From positions 93,352 through 157,351 of the forward strand of contig NZ_LQQO01000045.1 of NCBI RefSeq assembly GCF_001619955.1: 64,000 bases of DNA, in the 5' to 3' direction. A model generated the notes under the pieces. That model was not told the DNA's origin, ran no database searches, and saw nothing but the letters and a program-made list of their open reading frames with translations. The position numbers and the translations under genes are program-made. Positions within the stretch are counted from its first letter, which is position 1, and each line of letters begins with the position of its first letter. Source of the stretch: Sphingomonas hankookensis. GTDB lineage: Bacteria; Pseudomonadota; Alphaproteobacteria; Sphingomonadales; Sphingomonadaceae. Of this stretch, positions 24,497 to 33,729 are shown piece by piece.

Positions 24497-25843
24497 ATGA
24501 TCTTCCGTCGCTCCACAACCGATCTCGAAACCCGCACCGCGATGGCGATGTACCGCCATTCGCCCGACGCCGTCCTGCTGCTGAAAGGCGGCGCGTTCGT
24601 CGAATGCAATCCGGCGGCGGAACAGGTGTACGGGCTGCCGCGCCGCGACATCATCGGCCAGAACCCGGTCGTATTCTCACGCGCGACGCAGGGCGACGGA
24701 CGGCCGAGCATCGAACATGTCGGCGAACGCGTGCAACAGGCGATCCGCGACGGTCACGCCCGGTTCGAATGGTACAATATGCGCGGTGCCGACGAGGTGC
24801 GCATGCTCGTCACGCTGATCCCGATCGCCGACGAGGCCGCCGATGCGGTGCTGGTCCAAATTCAGGACCTGACCAATACCGGGCGCGTCGTCGATGCGCT
24901 GACCCAGGGGCTGTCGTCGCTCGCGGCGGGGGACCTGAACGTCCGGCTCGACACGCCGTTCAGCGCCGAGTTCGAACCGCTGCGGGCGAGCTTCAACACC
25001 GCCGCCGACACGATGGCACAGTCGATGGCCGAAGTGACCTCGGTTGCGGCGGCGCTGCACAACGGGTGCAGCGATATCCGCCAGGCATCGGACGATCTGT
25101 CGGGCCGCACCGAACGCCAGGCAGCAAGTCTCGAGGAATCGGCGGCGGCGATCCAGGAAATTACCCAGAATGTGCGCGAAGCCGCCACGCTGGTCGAAAC
25201 GACCGAATCGATCGTCGCCGACACCCATCGCGATGCGCAAAGCTCCGTCAGCGTCGTCGAGGACACGACGCAGGCAATGGGCGGCATCGAGCGCGCGTCG
25301 AAGGAGATCGGCGACATCATTGCCGTCATCGACGGCATCGCGTTTCAGACGAACCTGCTGGCACTGAACGCCGGGGTCGAGGCGGCGCGCGCCGGGGATG
25401 CGGGCAAGGGCTTCGCGGTCGTCGCCTCCGAAGTCCGCGCGCTGGCGCAGCGATCGGCCGAGGCGGCGAAGGACGTCAAGGCGCGGGTCAGCGCCTCCAC
25501 TGCACAGGTCGACCGGGGCGTGGAACTGGTGGCGAACACCGGTGTCGCGTTGAAGCGCATTACCGAACAGATGGACCGTATCCGCTCGCTGATCGGCAAT
25601 ATCGCCACTTCGGCCCGCCAGCAGGCCGATACGCTGGGCCAGATCAATATCGCGGTCGGCGAAATGGACAGCATCACCCAGCATAATGCGGCGATGGTCG
25701 AGGAAACGACCGCCGCCGCGCGCAGCCTGGCCGACGAAGCGGCGCGGCTGAACGATGCCGTCGCGGTATTCCGGATAGGCCGGGCCGACCTGCGGGGCAC
25801 GTACAGCGCGCCGCTCCGGATGGTGGCGGGCGGCCGACGCTGA
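24497..25843 (+). CDS. Soluble chemoreceptor with PAS domain
   Basis: A 448-residue methyl-accepting protein with no membrane helix. Residues 15-125 are a PAS domain ([22 protein letters not shown]). A HAMP-like stretch ([11 protein letters not shown], about 135-190) leads to the coiled-coil signalling domain, whose tip reads [23 protein letters not shown] (here shown in part) and whose adaptation helices are [15 protein letters not shown] and [12 protein letters not shown]. The usual Ala-Ala at the tip is Ala-Gly. No CheA/W or flagellar genes are in the window, so it serves a distant array. It probably senses a cytosolic cue. Confidence 0.9.
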   Translation: MIFRRSTTDLETRTAMAMYRHSPDAVLLLKGGAFVECNPAAEQVYGLPRRDIIGQNPVVFSRATQGDGRPSIEHVGERVQQAIRDGHARFEWYNMRGADEVRMLVTLIPIADEAADAVLVQIQDLTNTGRVVDALTQGLSSLAAGDLNVRLDTPFSAEFEPLRASFNTAADTMAQSMAEVTSVAAALHNGCSDIRQASDDLSGRTERQAASLEESAAAIQEITQNVREAATLVETTESIVADTHRDAQSSVSVVEDTTQAMGGIERASKEIGDIIAVIDGIAFQTNLLALNAGVEAARAGDAGKGFAVVASEVRALAQRSAEAAKDVKARVSASTAQVDRGVELVANTGVALKRITEQMDRIRSLIGNIATSARQQADTLGQINIAVGEMDSITQHNAAMVEETTAAARSLADEAARLNDAVAVFRIGRADLRGTYSAPLRMVAGGRR

Positions 25844-25859
25844 CGGCCGGGGAAGCCGG

Positions 25860-26342
25860 TCAGCCGACCGGTCGCTCCATGTACACCGCGCCGGCACCGA
25901 AACCGGCCGCGCCGCCCGGTGCCGCGATGAACCCCTGGCGCACCCAATAGGCATCGGCCCCGCCGACCGCGATCAGCGCGAGGACGGGGATCGCTCGCTG
26001 CGCGGCAATGGCGTCGAGGATCGGCAGCAGGCGCTCGACCGCCTTCGTACCGCGTGCGGCGGGTGCGACGACGACGTCGTGGAGGTACCAGCAATCGGCG
26101 CTGGGCGGCAGGTTGCCGAGCAATGCGTGCATCGTCGGCGGCGCGAGCCGGTGCCAGGGATGGCTGATGCAGTGGCCGATCAGCGCATCACCGTCCGCCA
26201 GCACCCAACAGCCTTCGGGACTGAGCGCGATGCGTTCGGCGTACAGGTCCGCCGCCTCGCCATAGGCGCCCAGTTCGGCACGCGCGAGCATGGCGATATC
26301 GGGCGCGTCGGCGGCGGTGGCGAGGCGCCACTGGGCGGTCAT
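25860..26342 (-). CDS. GNAT-family N-acetyltransferase
   Basis: A 160-residue acetyltransferase. The fold is shown by WRLATAADAPDIAMLA at the start, a long central strand region WYLHDVVVAPAARGTKAVERLL with the acetyl-CoA motif (R-G-x-x-A type, somewhat relaxed), and the final YWVRQGF. ATG 26342 is chosen; the earlier in-frame start adds 13 unrelated residues. The substrate is unknown. It is convergent with the chemoreceptor gene. Confidence 0.8.
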   Translation of the reverse strand: MTAQWRLATAADAPDIAMLARAELGAYGEAADLYAERIALSPEGCWVLADGDALIGHCISHPWHRLAPPTMHALLGNLPPSADCWYLHDVVVAPAARGTKAVERLLPILDAIAAQRAIPVLALIAVGGADAYWVRQGFIAAPGGAAGFGAGAVYMERPVG

Positions 26343-26382
26343 GGTCGCTTGATCCTTGGTTGGGTCGCAGTGTCGTATCACA

Positions 26383-26492
26383 TTCCATCGTCATCCCGGC
26401 GAAGGCCGGGATCCATTGACGGCGGAACGTCGCGTATCGTTCGCGAACACCCGACACAATGGATCCCGGCCTTCGCCGGGATGACGATGGAA
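26383..26492. repeat. Large inverted repeat with 36-nt perfect arms
   Basis: The left arm 26383-26418 (TTCCATCGTCATCCCGGCGA...) is repeated exactly in reverse complement at 26457-26492, around a 38-nt spacer. The core of each arm (CCCGGCGAAGGCCGGGATCC) is itself palindromic. A degenerate copy of the core lies near 56908-56932. It lies between the GNAT gene start and the dnaJ stop. Confidence 0.85.
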
Positions 26493-26508
26493 GCGGACGA
26501 CCTGTCCC

Positions 26509-27630
26509 TTACCCGCCGAGCGCGGTCTTCAACCGGCTGAAGAAGCCCATCGATTCCGGACATTCCTCGCCGGTCTCGGTCTCGCGGAACGCTTCGAGCA
26601 GTTCCTTCTGCCGCGCCGACAGGCGGGTCGGGGTCTCCACCTCGATATGGATGACCATGTCGCCATGGCCGCGCCCCTGCAGCACGGGCATGCCCGCGCC
26701 GCGCTGCCGCAGTTCCTTGCCCGACTGGATGCCGGCCGGCACGCGGATGCTGTGCTTCTGTCCGTCGAGGCCGGGGATTTCGATCGTCCCGCCCAGCGCC
26801 GCCGTCGTAAAGCTGATCGGCGCGCGAGCATGCAGCGCGGTGCCCTCGCGTTCGAACAGCGCGTGGCGTTTCACGTGCAGGAAGATGTAGAGGTCGCCCG
26901 CCGGCGCACCGCGTGCGCCCGCTTCGCCCTCACCGGTCAGGCGGATGCGCGTGCCTTCGTCGACGCCAGGCGGGATATTGACCTGCAGCGTCTTGGTCTG
27001 GTCGACCCGGCCCTCGCCATTGCACACCGGGCATGGGTCGCTGATGACCTGTCCCGCGCCGTGGCAGGTCGGGCAGGCGCGCTCGACGACGAAAAAGCCC
27101 TGCTGCGCCCGGACCTTGCCCTGCCCGTTGCAGGTGTGACAGGTCCGCGCCTTGGTCCCCGGCGACGCGCCGCTGCCGCCGCACGGGGCGCAGGACGTCG
27201 ATACATCGACCGTGATCTCGGTCTGGTGGCCGTGATAGGCCTCCTCCAGCGAAATCTCCATGTCGTAGCGCAGGTCGGCACCGCGACGGGGTCCGGCACG
27301 CCCTTGCCGGCCGCCGCCCATGAATTCGCCGAAGACGCTTTCGAAAATGTCGGAAAAGCCGCCGAAATCCTGCGCGCCGCCGCCCGGCCCGCCCGCACCC
27401 TGACGAAAGGCGGCATGGCCGTAGCGGTCATAGGCCGCGCGCTTCTGCGGGTCCTTCAGGCAGTCATAGGCTTCGTTGATCGCCTTGAACTTCGCCTCGG
27501 AATCCTTGCACCCGGCATTCTTGTCGGGGTGATATTTGATCGCGAGCTTGCGATAGGCCGACTTGATCGTCCCCGCATCCGCGGTGCGCTCGCATTCGAG
27601 CAGTTCGTAGAAATCGACTTCGGTGGTCAT
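26509..27630 (-). CDS. dnaJ: Chaperone DnaJ
   Basis: DnaJ delivers unfolded proteins to DnaK and stimulates its ATPase. The 373 residues show, in order, the J domain with HPD (YHPDKN, near residue 34), the Gly/Phe region ([20 protein letters not shown]), four CxxCxGxG zinc repeats ([32 protein letters not shown]) and the C-terminal substrate-binding domains. It lies 115 nt downstream of dnaK, with a repeat between the two genes. Confidence 0.97.
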   Translation of the reverse strand: MTTEVDFYELLECERTADAGTIKSAYRKLAIKYHPDKNAGCKDSEAKFKAINEAYDCLKDPQKRAAYDRYGHAAFRQGAGGPGGGAQDFGGFSDIFESVFGEFMGGGRQGRAGPRRGADLRYDMEISLEEAYHGHQTEITVDVSTSCAPCGGSGASPGTKARTCHTCNGQGKVRAQQGFFVVERACPTCHGAGQVISDPCPVCNGEGRVDQTKTLQVNIPPGVDEGTRIRLTGEGEAGARGAPAGDLYIFLHVKRHALFEREGTALHARAPISFTTAALGGTIEIPGLDGQKHSIRVPAGIQSGKELRQRGAGMPVLQGRGHGDMVIHIEVETPTRLSARQKELLEAFRETETGEECPESMGFFSRLKTALGG

Positions 27631-27644
27631 TCGAAAACCCCAAA

Positions 27645-27741
27645 AGCCCTCTCCCCGCTGGCGGGGAGAGGGTTGGGAGAGGGGCAGTCACCTGCGACGC
27701 CCCCTCTCCCCGGCCCTCTCCCCCGAGGGGGAGAGGGAGCA
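27645..27741. repeat. GC-rich palindromic repeat in the dnaK-dnaJ gap
   Basis: Two hairpins made of CCCTCTCCCC/GGGGAGAGGG units, each with a short loop, in inverted orientation with a short spacer. This type of palindrome is frequent between genes of many proteobacteria. It fills almost the whole dnaK-dnaJ gap, so it could lower dnaJ levels relative to dnaK or shield the upstream message from decay; that is inference. Confidence 0.8.
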
Positions 27742-27745
27742 GTCA

Positions 27746-29653
27746 TCACGCCTTGTGGCTGTCGTCGACTTCCGAGAATTCGGCATCGACCACGTCGTCG
27801 GCCTTGTTCTCCGGCTGGGCATCGGCCGCCGGGGCGGCTTCGCTCTGCTGCTGCTTTTCGTAGATCGCCTGGCCGAGCTTCATCGCGACCTGCGCCAGCG
27901 CCTGGCTCTTTTCGGTCATGCGATCGGCATCGCCGCTCTCGACCGCCGCCTTGGTCTCGGCGACCGCGGCTTCGATCTCGGACTTCAGCGACGCATCGAC
28001 CTTGTCGCCATTGTCGGCCAGCTGACGCTCGGTCGTGTGGATCAGCGATTCGGCGTTGTTCTTCGCCTCGGCACCGGCACGACGCTTCTTGTCCTCTTCG
28101 GCGAACTGCTCGGCGTCGCGGACCATCTGGTCGATGTCGCTGTCCGACAGGCCGCCCGAGGCCTGGATGCGGATCTGCTGCTCCTTGCCCGTGCCCTTGT
28201 CCTTGGCCGACACGTTGACGATGCCATTGGCGTCGATGTCGAACGTGACCTCGATCTGCGGCACGCCGCGCGGCGCAGGCGGGATGCCGACGAGGTCGAA
28301 CTGGCCCAGCATCTTGTTGTCGGCGGCCATTTCGCGCTCGCCCTGGAACACGCGGATCGTCACCGCACCCTGATTGTCGTCGGCGGTCGAATAGACCTGC
28401 GACTTCTTGGTCGGGATAGTCGTGTTGCGGTCGATCATGCGGGTCATGATGCCGCCCAGCGTCTCGATGCCCAGCGACAGCGGGGTCACGTCGAGCAGCA
28501 GCACGTCCTTCACGTCACCCTGCAGCACGCCGGCCTGGATCGCGGCACCGATCGCCACGACTTCGTCGGGGTTCACGCCGGTGTGCGGTTCCTTGCCGAA
28601 GAACTGCTTCACGACCTCGCGGACGCGCGGCATGCGGGTCATGCCGCCGACCAGCACGACCTCATCGATCGCGCTCGCCTGCACACCGGCATCGGCCAGC
28701 GCCTTCTTGCACGGCTCGAGCGTGCGCTTGACGAGGTCTTCGACCAGACGCTCGAGGTCGGCACGGCTGATCGACTTGACGAGGTGCTTCGGGCCCGTAG
28801 CGTCCGCCGTGATGAACGGCAGGTTGACTTCGGTGGTCTGCGCCGACGACAGCTCGATCTTCGCCTTTTCGGCGGCTTCCTTCAGACGCTGGAGCGCCAG
28901 CTTGTCCTTGGTCAGGTCGATGCCTTCGACCTTCTTGAACTCGTCGGCCAGGAACTGGACAATCTTCGCGTCGAAGTCTTCGCCGCCCAGGAAGGTGTCG
29001 CCGTTGGTCGCCTTCACCTCGAACACGCCGTCGCCGATCTCGAGAACCGAGATGTCGAACGTGCCGCCGCCAAGGTCATAGACCGCGATGGTCTTGTTAT
29101 TGTCCTTGTCGAGGCCGTAGGCGAGCGCCGCCGCCGTCGGTTCGTTGATGATGCGCAGGACTTCGAGACCGGCGATCTTGCCGGCGTCCTTGGTCGCCTG
29201 ACGCTGGGCATCGTTGAAGTAGGCGGGGACGGTGATGACCGCCTGGGTTACCGTCTCGCCGAGATACGATTCGGCGGTTTCCTTCATCTTCTGCAGGATG
29301 AACGCGCTGATCTGCGACGGCGAATATTCCTCACCGCCCGCCTTCACCCACGCGTCGCCGTTCGGGCCGCGCGCAATGGTGTAGGGAACCAGTTCGGTAT
29401 CCTTCTTGGTGACCGGATCGTCGAAGCGGCGGCCGATCAGGCGCTTCACCGCGAAGATCGTGTTGTCGCCGTTGGTGACGGCCTGACGCTTGGCCGGCTG
29501 GCCGATCAGGCGCTCGCCATCCTTTGCGAACGCCACGATCGACGGCGTGGTCCGCGCGCCTTCCGCATTTTCGATGACCTTGGGGCTACCGCCCTCCATC
29601 ACCGCGACGCAGCTGTTGGTCGTGCCCAGATCGATACCGATAACTTTAGCCAT
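27746..29653 (-). CDS. dnaK: Chaperone DnaK (Hsp70)
   Basis: The ATP-driven general chaperone. The 635-residue protein has the Hsp70 signatures [28 protein letters not shown] and [13 protein letters not shown], the linker and substrate domain ([17 protein letters not shown]), and the acidic C-terminal lid ending in [13 protein letters not shown]. It is transcribed from the RpoH-type promoter at 29734-29764 and followed by dnaJ. No grpE gene is in the window. Confidence 0.98.
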   Translation of the reverse strand: MAKVIGIDLGTTNSCVAVMEGGSPKVIENAEGARTTPSIVAFAKDGERLIGQPAKRQAVTNGDNTIFAVKRLIGRRFDDPVTKKDTELVPYTIARGPNGDAWVKAGGEEYSPSQISAFILQKMKETAESYLGETVTQAVITVPAYFNDAQRQATKDAGKIAGLEVLRIINEPTAAALAYGLDKDNNKTIAVYDLGGGTFDISVLEIGDGVFEVKATNGDTFLGGEDFDAKIVQFLADEFKKVEGIDLTKDKLALQRLKEAAEKAKIELSSAQTTEVNLPFITADATGPKHLVKSISRADLERLVEDLVKRTLEPCKKALADAGVQASAIDEVVLVGGMTRMPRVREVVKQFFGKEPHTGVNPDEVVAIGAAIQAGVLQGDVKDVLLLDVTPLSLGIETLGGIMTRMIDRNTTIPTKKSQVYSTADDNQGAVTIRVFQGEREMAADNKMLGQFDLVGIPPAPRGVPQIEVTFDIDANGIVNVSAKDKGTGKEQQIRIQASGGLSDSDIDQMVRDAEQFAEEDKKRRAGAEAKNNAESLIHTTERQLADNGDKVDASLKSEIEAAVAETKAAVESGDADRMTEKSQALAQVAMKLGQAIYEKQQQSEAAPAADAQPENKADDVVDAEFSEVDDSHKA

Positions 29654-29690
29654 GGTCCCTCATTGGCCCCCGGGTTGAATGTAAAACCTG

Positions 29691-29723
29691 GACCCGGTGG
29701 CACGGGGTAGTGCCGTCCGGGTC
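29691..29723 (-). promoter_or_regulatory. Hairpin in the dnaK 5' untranslated region
   Basis: GACCCGG (29691-29697) pairs with CCGGGTC (29717-29723), and inside it GGCAC (29699-29703) pairs with GTGCC (29710-29714), leaving a 6-nt loop. On the minus strand it would lie just after the predicted transcription start and about 37 nt before the dnaK ATG. It could protect the message or take part in temperature control. Confidence 0.45.
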
Positions 29724-29733
29724 GTTCCGAGGG

Positions 29734-29764
29734 CGGATATAGGCAGGGTTCGGCTTGCCGCAAG
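29734..29764 (-). promoter_or_regulatory. RpoH (sigma-32) promoter of dnaK
   Basis: On the minus strand CTTG (29764-29761), a 17-nt spacer and CCTATATCCG (29743-29734) match the alphaproteobacterial heat-shock promoter pattern CTTG-N17-CYTATNTNNG almost exactly. Transcription would start near 29727, about 74 nt before the dnaK ATG. Confidence 0.82.
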
Positions 29765-29808
29765 ATTATGCGCGGCATAGGGAACCGTATCGGGACAGGA
29801 GCGTGCGC

Positions 29809-30243
29809 ATGAAGACACGGTGGATCGCGCTGGCAGCAGCGGCAGGCGCGCTGACGGGATGCCAGAACCCGCCGCGGGTCGAGGATGCGTGGGTCCGCCT
29901 GCCCGCCGTGCCCGGACGCCCCGCCGCCGCCTATGCGATCGTGTCGCGCGGATCGACGGCCGACCGTGTGACGGGCGTCACGACTCCGGCGGCGGGTCGC
30001 AGCGAGCTGCACGAGAGCATGACGGGCCATGGCGGCATGGCATCGATGCGGCCGTTGCAAAGCCTGTCGTTCGGCGGCGACCACCGCATCCTGCTGCGAC
30101 CGGGCGGAACGCATGTCATGCTGTTCGACCTGAAGGGCGACCTGCGCCCCGGCGGCACGATACCCCTGACCTTCCGCTTCGAACGGTGGGAGGACGTCAC
30201 CGTCGACGCAAAGCTGGTCGGCGCGGGCGATCCGGCACCCTGA
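29809..30243 (+). CDS. PCu(A)C-type periplasmic copper chaperone
   Basis: A 144-residue lipoprotein-like precursor: MKTRWIALAAAAGALTGCQ, with the lipobox LTGC near residue 18. The core PCuAC fold includes AWVRLPAVPGRPAAAYAIV and the copper motif ELHES...MASMRPL (His and Met ligands), and later GGTHVMLFDL (the H-x-M). These proteins deliver Cu(I) to cytochrome oxidase. ATG 29809 is chosen because it begins the signal peptide. It diverges from dnaK and shares the gap with the heat-shock promoter. Confidence 0.88.
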   Translation: MKTRWIALAAAAGALTGCQNPPRVEDAWVRLPAVPGRPAAAYAIVSRGSTADRVTGVTTPAAGRSELHESMTGHGGMASMRPLQSLSFGGDHRILLRPGGTHVMLFDLKGDLRPGGTIPLTFRFERWEDVTVDAKLVGAGDPAP

Positions 30244-30262
30244 CGCCGGGTGCGGCGGCGGC

Positions 30263-31363
30263 TCAGCAGGCCCCGCGCAGCCTCGCGACAAGCTCACCCT
30301 GCCGATGGGTGCCGGTCTTGTTCAGCAGCGCCATGACCTGCGTGCGGACGGTGGCGACACTGCATCCGCGCAACCGGGCGATGGCGGCACTGTCATGCCC
30401 CACCGCCAGCAGGACCGCGACCTGCGCCTCGGCCGGAGTCAGGCCGAACAGGTCGGCGAACAACTCCGCCGAGGGCGCCGCGGCGGTCTTCGCGGACAGC
30501 ATCACTCGGGCGCGGGCAAGCGGTCCCGAGGGGCGTCGCGGTGCCGCACGGACCGTCAGGATCAACCGCTCGCCCTCGTCATGGCCGTCGCTGCCCGGCA
30601 TGCGCAGCACGACCCGCCGTCCGGGGCGGAGCGCCTGTAGCGGATCGAGCGCCTGCGCGATGGCGAGCGACAGCGCCCGATCGGTCGCCGCATCGCGGGC
30701 ATGGATCCGGCCGCCGCGCATGGTCAACGGCCCGGCCGGCGCCAGCCACGCCTCGCACCCCGGCGACATCTGCACCATGCGTCGGTCGCCATCGAGGAGG
30801 AGCACGCGCTGCTCCAGCAGCTCGGCGGTTTCGCGAACCGTGCGGTCGAGCCCGGCCCCCAGCGCCACCGCCTGGGCCATGATGTCGGACAGGGCCGGCG
30901 CGGCCGCATCGATGATGTGCGCCTCGCGGTCCGCCGAATCGAGGAACGATCGTGGCCGCAGCAAGGACAGGATCGCATCGCACCCCGGCACGCGCAGGCG
31001 GGTCAGCGCGGCAAAGCCCGCATCGGCGCGGTCGAACAGGTTGCGATAGATCGGCAGGGCGTCGCGTTCGTGCCGGCTCAACAGCGCATCGTCGAACACC
31101 GTCCTCAGCATCGGACCATCGATCGCCACCCCGGTGCGCGGATTGGTGTGGCGGCTCAACCCGCCTTCGCGCACGAAGGTGTCGACCATGTCGGGCGTCA
31201 CCCCCCGGATCAGGTCGAACGCGACGGCCCCCGATCGATCCATGCCGATCAGGTGGACCACGCGCGCGTCGGTCGCCCCGGCAAAACCGGCCAGCGCGTC
31301 CTGCCAGTCCTCCAGGCCGAACGCCGCCCTGCGGAACCGTTCGACGATGTCGGTGACGTCCAC
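30263..31363 (-). CDS. LuxR-type HTH regulator
   Basis: A 366-residue regulator. The C-terminal 60 residues form a LuxR/FixJ HTH (LTPAEAQVAVLLAVGHDSAA, then GCSVATVRTQVMALLNKTG). The rest has no recognised receiver or autoinducer domain; the region near residue 180-290 (RVLLLDGDRRMVQM...) resembles a PAS-like fold. GTG 31363 with GAAGGGGG upstream is preferred; a longer frame to 31453 adds Arg/Cys-rich residues. Its targets are unknown. It is divergent from the outer-membrane protein gene at 31559, which it may control. Confidence 0.82.
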   Translation of the reverse strand: MDVTDIVERFRRAAFGLEDWQDALAGFAGATDARVVHLIGMDRSGAVAFDLIRGVTPDMVDTFVREGGLSRHTNPRTGVAIDGPMLRTVFDDALLSRHERDALPIYRNLFDRADAGFAALTRLRVPGCDAILSLLRPRSFLDSADREAHIIDAAAPALSDIMAQAVALGAGLDRTVRETAELLEQRVLLLDGDRRMVQMSPGCEAWLAPAGPLTMRGGRIHARDAATDRALSLAIAQALDPLQALRPGRRVVLRMPGSDGHDEGERLILTVRAAPRRPSGPLARARVMLSAKTAAAPSAELFADLFGLTPAEAQVAVLLAVGHDSAAIARLRGCSVATVRTQVMALLNKTGTHRQGELVARLRGAC

Positions 31364-31558
31364 CGATCCCCCTTCGCCCCTGCAGCACGACGCCGTCCGT
31401 CCCACCGGACGGGGCCGACCGAACGGATAAATTCTCGAGAGGCGCATGGCCATACCGCATTTGAATGATGTCCGTGCGGTGCGGCATCGACATAGGTGCA
31501 GCGCGGCAAGGGTGTGCGACGCACCGGGGGCCGCACCATCCGTTCTGAGGGGGACATC

Positions 31559-32275
31559 ATGCGTATTTCACGGGCCGGCGCGCTTGCCGGCACTCTTTTC
31601 CTTGCGCTGCCCGCAGCCGCGCAGACCGCCGCCGGTCCGGTTTCCGAACCGCCCGCGTCGGCCGCGACCGACGGCGATCCGCAATCGACCTATGCGGTGG
31701 CGGTAGCGGCCGGGACGCTCGGCATCGGGCCGGAAATCGGCTGGCGCATTTCGGACCATGTCGGCATCCGCGGCGGCGCGAGCTTCCTGACCGTCAACGC
31801 CTCGTTCGAACCGGAGGACGTCAGCTTCGATGGCAAGGTCAAGCTGAACTCGTTCGGGGCGACGGTGGACGCCTATCCGTTCGGCGGCAATTTTCGCGTG
31901 TCGGGCGGGGCGCGTATCAACAACAACGAAATCGGCCTGACCGCCACGCCCAATGTCGCGGTAGAGATCAACGGCAACGAATATCAGCCGCGCGACATCG
32001 GCACGCTGAGCGCCCGCGCCGCCCCGCGCAAATTCTCGCCGATGCTGACCCTGGGCTGGGCGGGCAGCAACCGCCGCGGGTTCATGTTCGGCTTCGATGC
32101 CGGCGTGCTGTTCCAGGGCGCGTTCAAGATCGATCCGCTGACCGCCACCGGCCAAAAGCGCAACGACCCGACCCTGCGCGCGGACCTGGAAGCCGAGCGC
32201 CGCTCGCTGCAGGACGATGTCGACAAGGTGAAGGTCTATCCGGTCCTGCAAGTCGCGATCGGCTATCGTTTCTGA
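31559..32275 (+). CDS. Outer-membrane beta-barrel protein
   Basis: A 238-residue protein with a signal peptide (about residues 1-21, ending AAAQ) and a barrel-like alternation of strands, ending in the C-terminal Phe (GYRF) expected for BAM insertion. Strand-rich segments include YAVAVAAGTLGIGPEIGWRI and VDAYPFGGNFRVSGGARI. It is similar in style to small porin-like or OmpA-like barrels of sphingomonads; substrate unknown. A hairpin terminator follows. Confidence 0.78.
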   Translation: MRISRAGALAGTLFLALPAAAQTAAGPVSEPPASAATDGDPQSTYAVAVAAGTLGIGPEIGWRISDHVGIRGGASFLTVNASFEPEDVSFDGKVKLNSFGATVDAYPFGGNFRVSGGARINNNEIGLTATPNVAVEINGNEYQPRDIGTLSARAAPRKFSPMLTLGWAGSNRRGFMFGFDAGVLFQGAFKIDPLTATGQKRNDPTLRADLEAERRSLQDDVDKVKVYPVLQVAIGYRF

Positions 32276-32283
32276 AGCCTCAA

Positions 32284-32311
32284 CGGCCCGCGCCTTTAAC
32301 CGCGCGGGCCG
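32284..32311 (+). terminator. Terminator after the outer-membrane protein gene
   Basis: CGGCCCGCGC (32284-32293) and GCGCGGGCCG (32302-32311) form a perfect 10-bp stem with loop CTTTAACC, 8 nt after the stop. There is no T-run. Confidence 0.55.
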
Positions 32312-32329
32312 CACCACCATGTCGGCCGC

Positions 32330-32791
32330 ATGCGCCGTCCGCTGACCCCCGCCGAGACCGAGCTAGCCCGCACGATGTTCGGCGACACGATCGATTATCA
32401 GCAGGCGCGAGTGGCGAATGCGAAATGGGCGTTCTTTCAGCCCAGACAGGTCGCGATGGCGCCGACCGGCTGCATCCATTTCCACCCACGGGGCACGTTG
32501 TACCGCGACGACTTCGCCGCTGCCGGGCGCGATCTGGCCGCGCTGTTCCTGCACGAGATGATGCACATCCACCAGACGCAACATCGCGGGCGCTACTGGC
32601 TGCCTCTCATGCGACATCCCTTCTGCACCTATCGCTACACCGTCGTGCCGGGAAAACCGTTCGAAGCGTATGGCATCGAACAGCAGGCGGAAATCGTCCG
32701 CCACGCCTTTCTGTTGCGACAGGGCGTGGCAATGAAGGACAAGCCGCCACTGGAAGTGTACGAAGCGCTGCTACCGTTCGGGCGGGGTTAA
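32330..32791 (+). CDS. Putative metal-binding protein with HExxH ('vgr-related')
   Basis: A 153-residue soluble protein. The central helix reads LFLHEMMHIHQTQH, an HExxH zinc-peptidase-like motif, followed by a conserved RYWLPLMRHPF and YGIEQQAEIVRH where a third ligand (Glu) could lie. Similar short sphingomonad proteins carry the label 'vgr-related', but no type VI secretion genes are near, so I treat that name as historical. It may be a metalloprotease-like enzyme or an inactive relative. Confidence 0.65.
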   Translation: MRRPLTPAETELARTMFGDTIDYQQARVANAKWAFFQPRQVAMAPTGCIHFHPRGTLYRDDFAAAGRDLAALFLHEMMHIHQTQHRGRYWLPLMRHPFCTYRYTVVPGKPFEAYGIEQQAEIVRHAFLLRQGVAMKDKPPLEVYEALLPFGRG

Positions 32792-32795
32792 GGCG

Positions 32796-33599
32796 TCAGG
32801 ACTTGAAACGGATGACGCGCGACGACAGCGTTTCGACCGGATGCCCGTTCGCGTCGCGTGCCGGCGTGTAGCGCGCGCGTCGCGCCAGCGCTTCGCACGG
32901 GATCGCATCGAACGTTGCATTGCCGGACGAGCGGACGACACGACAATTGCGAATGCCCCCCTCCTTCGTGATGATCCAGGCGACGGTAACGTTCGCGTTC
33001 GCGCCCAGCAGCTGACGCGGAAAATCGCTGTTTGACAGCCACATCGACGGATCGCGCTGGGCCCGTGCCGGCAGCACCGGCGCAGTATCGACCGCGCCGA
33101 CGTCGAAACCCCAACTCTGCATCAGATCGGTTTCGCACTTGCGTAGCGCGGTCAATGCGGCACGCGACAGCGAAAGGTTCACGCGAAACGGCTTCCCACC
33201 TGATAAGGCGAAGCCCACCGGCTCCGTTCCTGCAAAGTCGGTGACGGTATCGCGCGGCAGATCGAAGGTGATCCCCATGTTTCGCCCCTTCGGCAAGGAC
33301 GTACGCTGTCCGTCACCATCGAACACGCCCTTCCCCGCGCGACCATCGATCTGAACCTTGACCCGCGGCGAATATCCCAACTGTTTTCGATCACCGACCA
33401 GCACCGTCTGTACACGGTCGTTGAACGGCGTAGGCCGGAACAACACGCTGACGCGGTTGCCCGCATCGCCATAATCGCGACTGAGGACACACATATCCTC
33501 GGCATAGTTGACGCTCCATGCCGATGCCGGCTTGAGCGGCGGCACATCCGCCGCACCGCCCTGCCCCGCCAGTATCGCCGCCAGCATGATCGCCTTCAT
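32796..33599 (-). CDS. Periplasmic protein with TonB C-terminal domain
   Basis: A 267-residue protein with a signal peptide (MKAIMLAAILAGQGGA). The last 80 residues form a TonB-CTD-like domain: VTVAWIITKEGGIRNCRVV, then ATFDAIPCEALARRARYTPA, then the final strand VETLSSRVIRF. No membrane anchor or Pro-rich linker separates the domains, so it is not a standard energy transducer; it is probably a periplasmic relative. The start codon abuts a tandem repeat. Confidence 0.75.
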   Translation of the reverse strand: MKAIMLAAILAGQGGAADVPPLKPASAWSVNYAEDMCVLSRDYGDAGNRVSVLFRPTPFNDRVQTVLVGDRKQLGYSPRVKVQIDGRAGKGVFDGDGQRTSLPKGRNMGITFDLPRDTVTDFAGTEPVGFALSGGKPFRVNLSLSRAALTALRKCETDLMQSWGFDVGAVDTAPVLPARAQRDPSMWLSNSDFPRQLLGANANVTVAWIITKEGGIRNCRVVRSSGNATFDAIPCEALARRARYTPARDANGHPVETLSSRVIRFKS

Positions 33600-33600
33600 C

Positions 33601-33630
33601 GCATTGCCCCGCATTGCCCCGCATTGCCCC
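33601..33630. repeat. Tandem 10-bp repeat, three copies, before a start codon
   Basis: GCATTGCCCC occurs three times in a row (33601-33630), 1 nt from the ATG of the TonB-like gene (start 33599). On the coding strand the unit is GGGGCAATGC, which contains both a G-rich Shine-Dalgarno-like run and an ATG in each copy. Confidence 0.9.
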
Positions 33631-33729
33631 TGCCTGCACGGTGCCATGGGCATTGCCCGCTCGCAACTATCGGAACCCTCTGGCCGGCAAGCTGTTGGCA
33701 TCGCGCAACGATTTTGAAAGCCTGCCCCC

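Noticed and set aside
27623..29710. A 695-codon plus-strand frame opposite dnaK
   Set aside because: Antisense frame to dnaK is a well-known false gene; dnaK is unambiguous.
32330..32791. Reading the HExxH protein as part of a type VI secretion (Vgr) system
   Set aside because: No tss, hcp or true vgrG genes nearby, and the protein is too short for VgrG; the label in databases seems historical.
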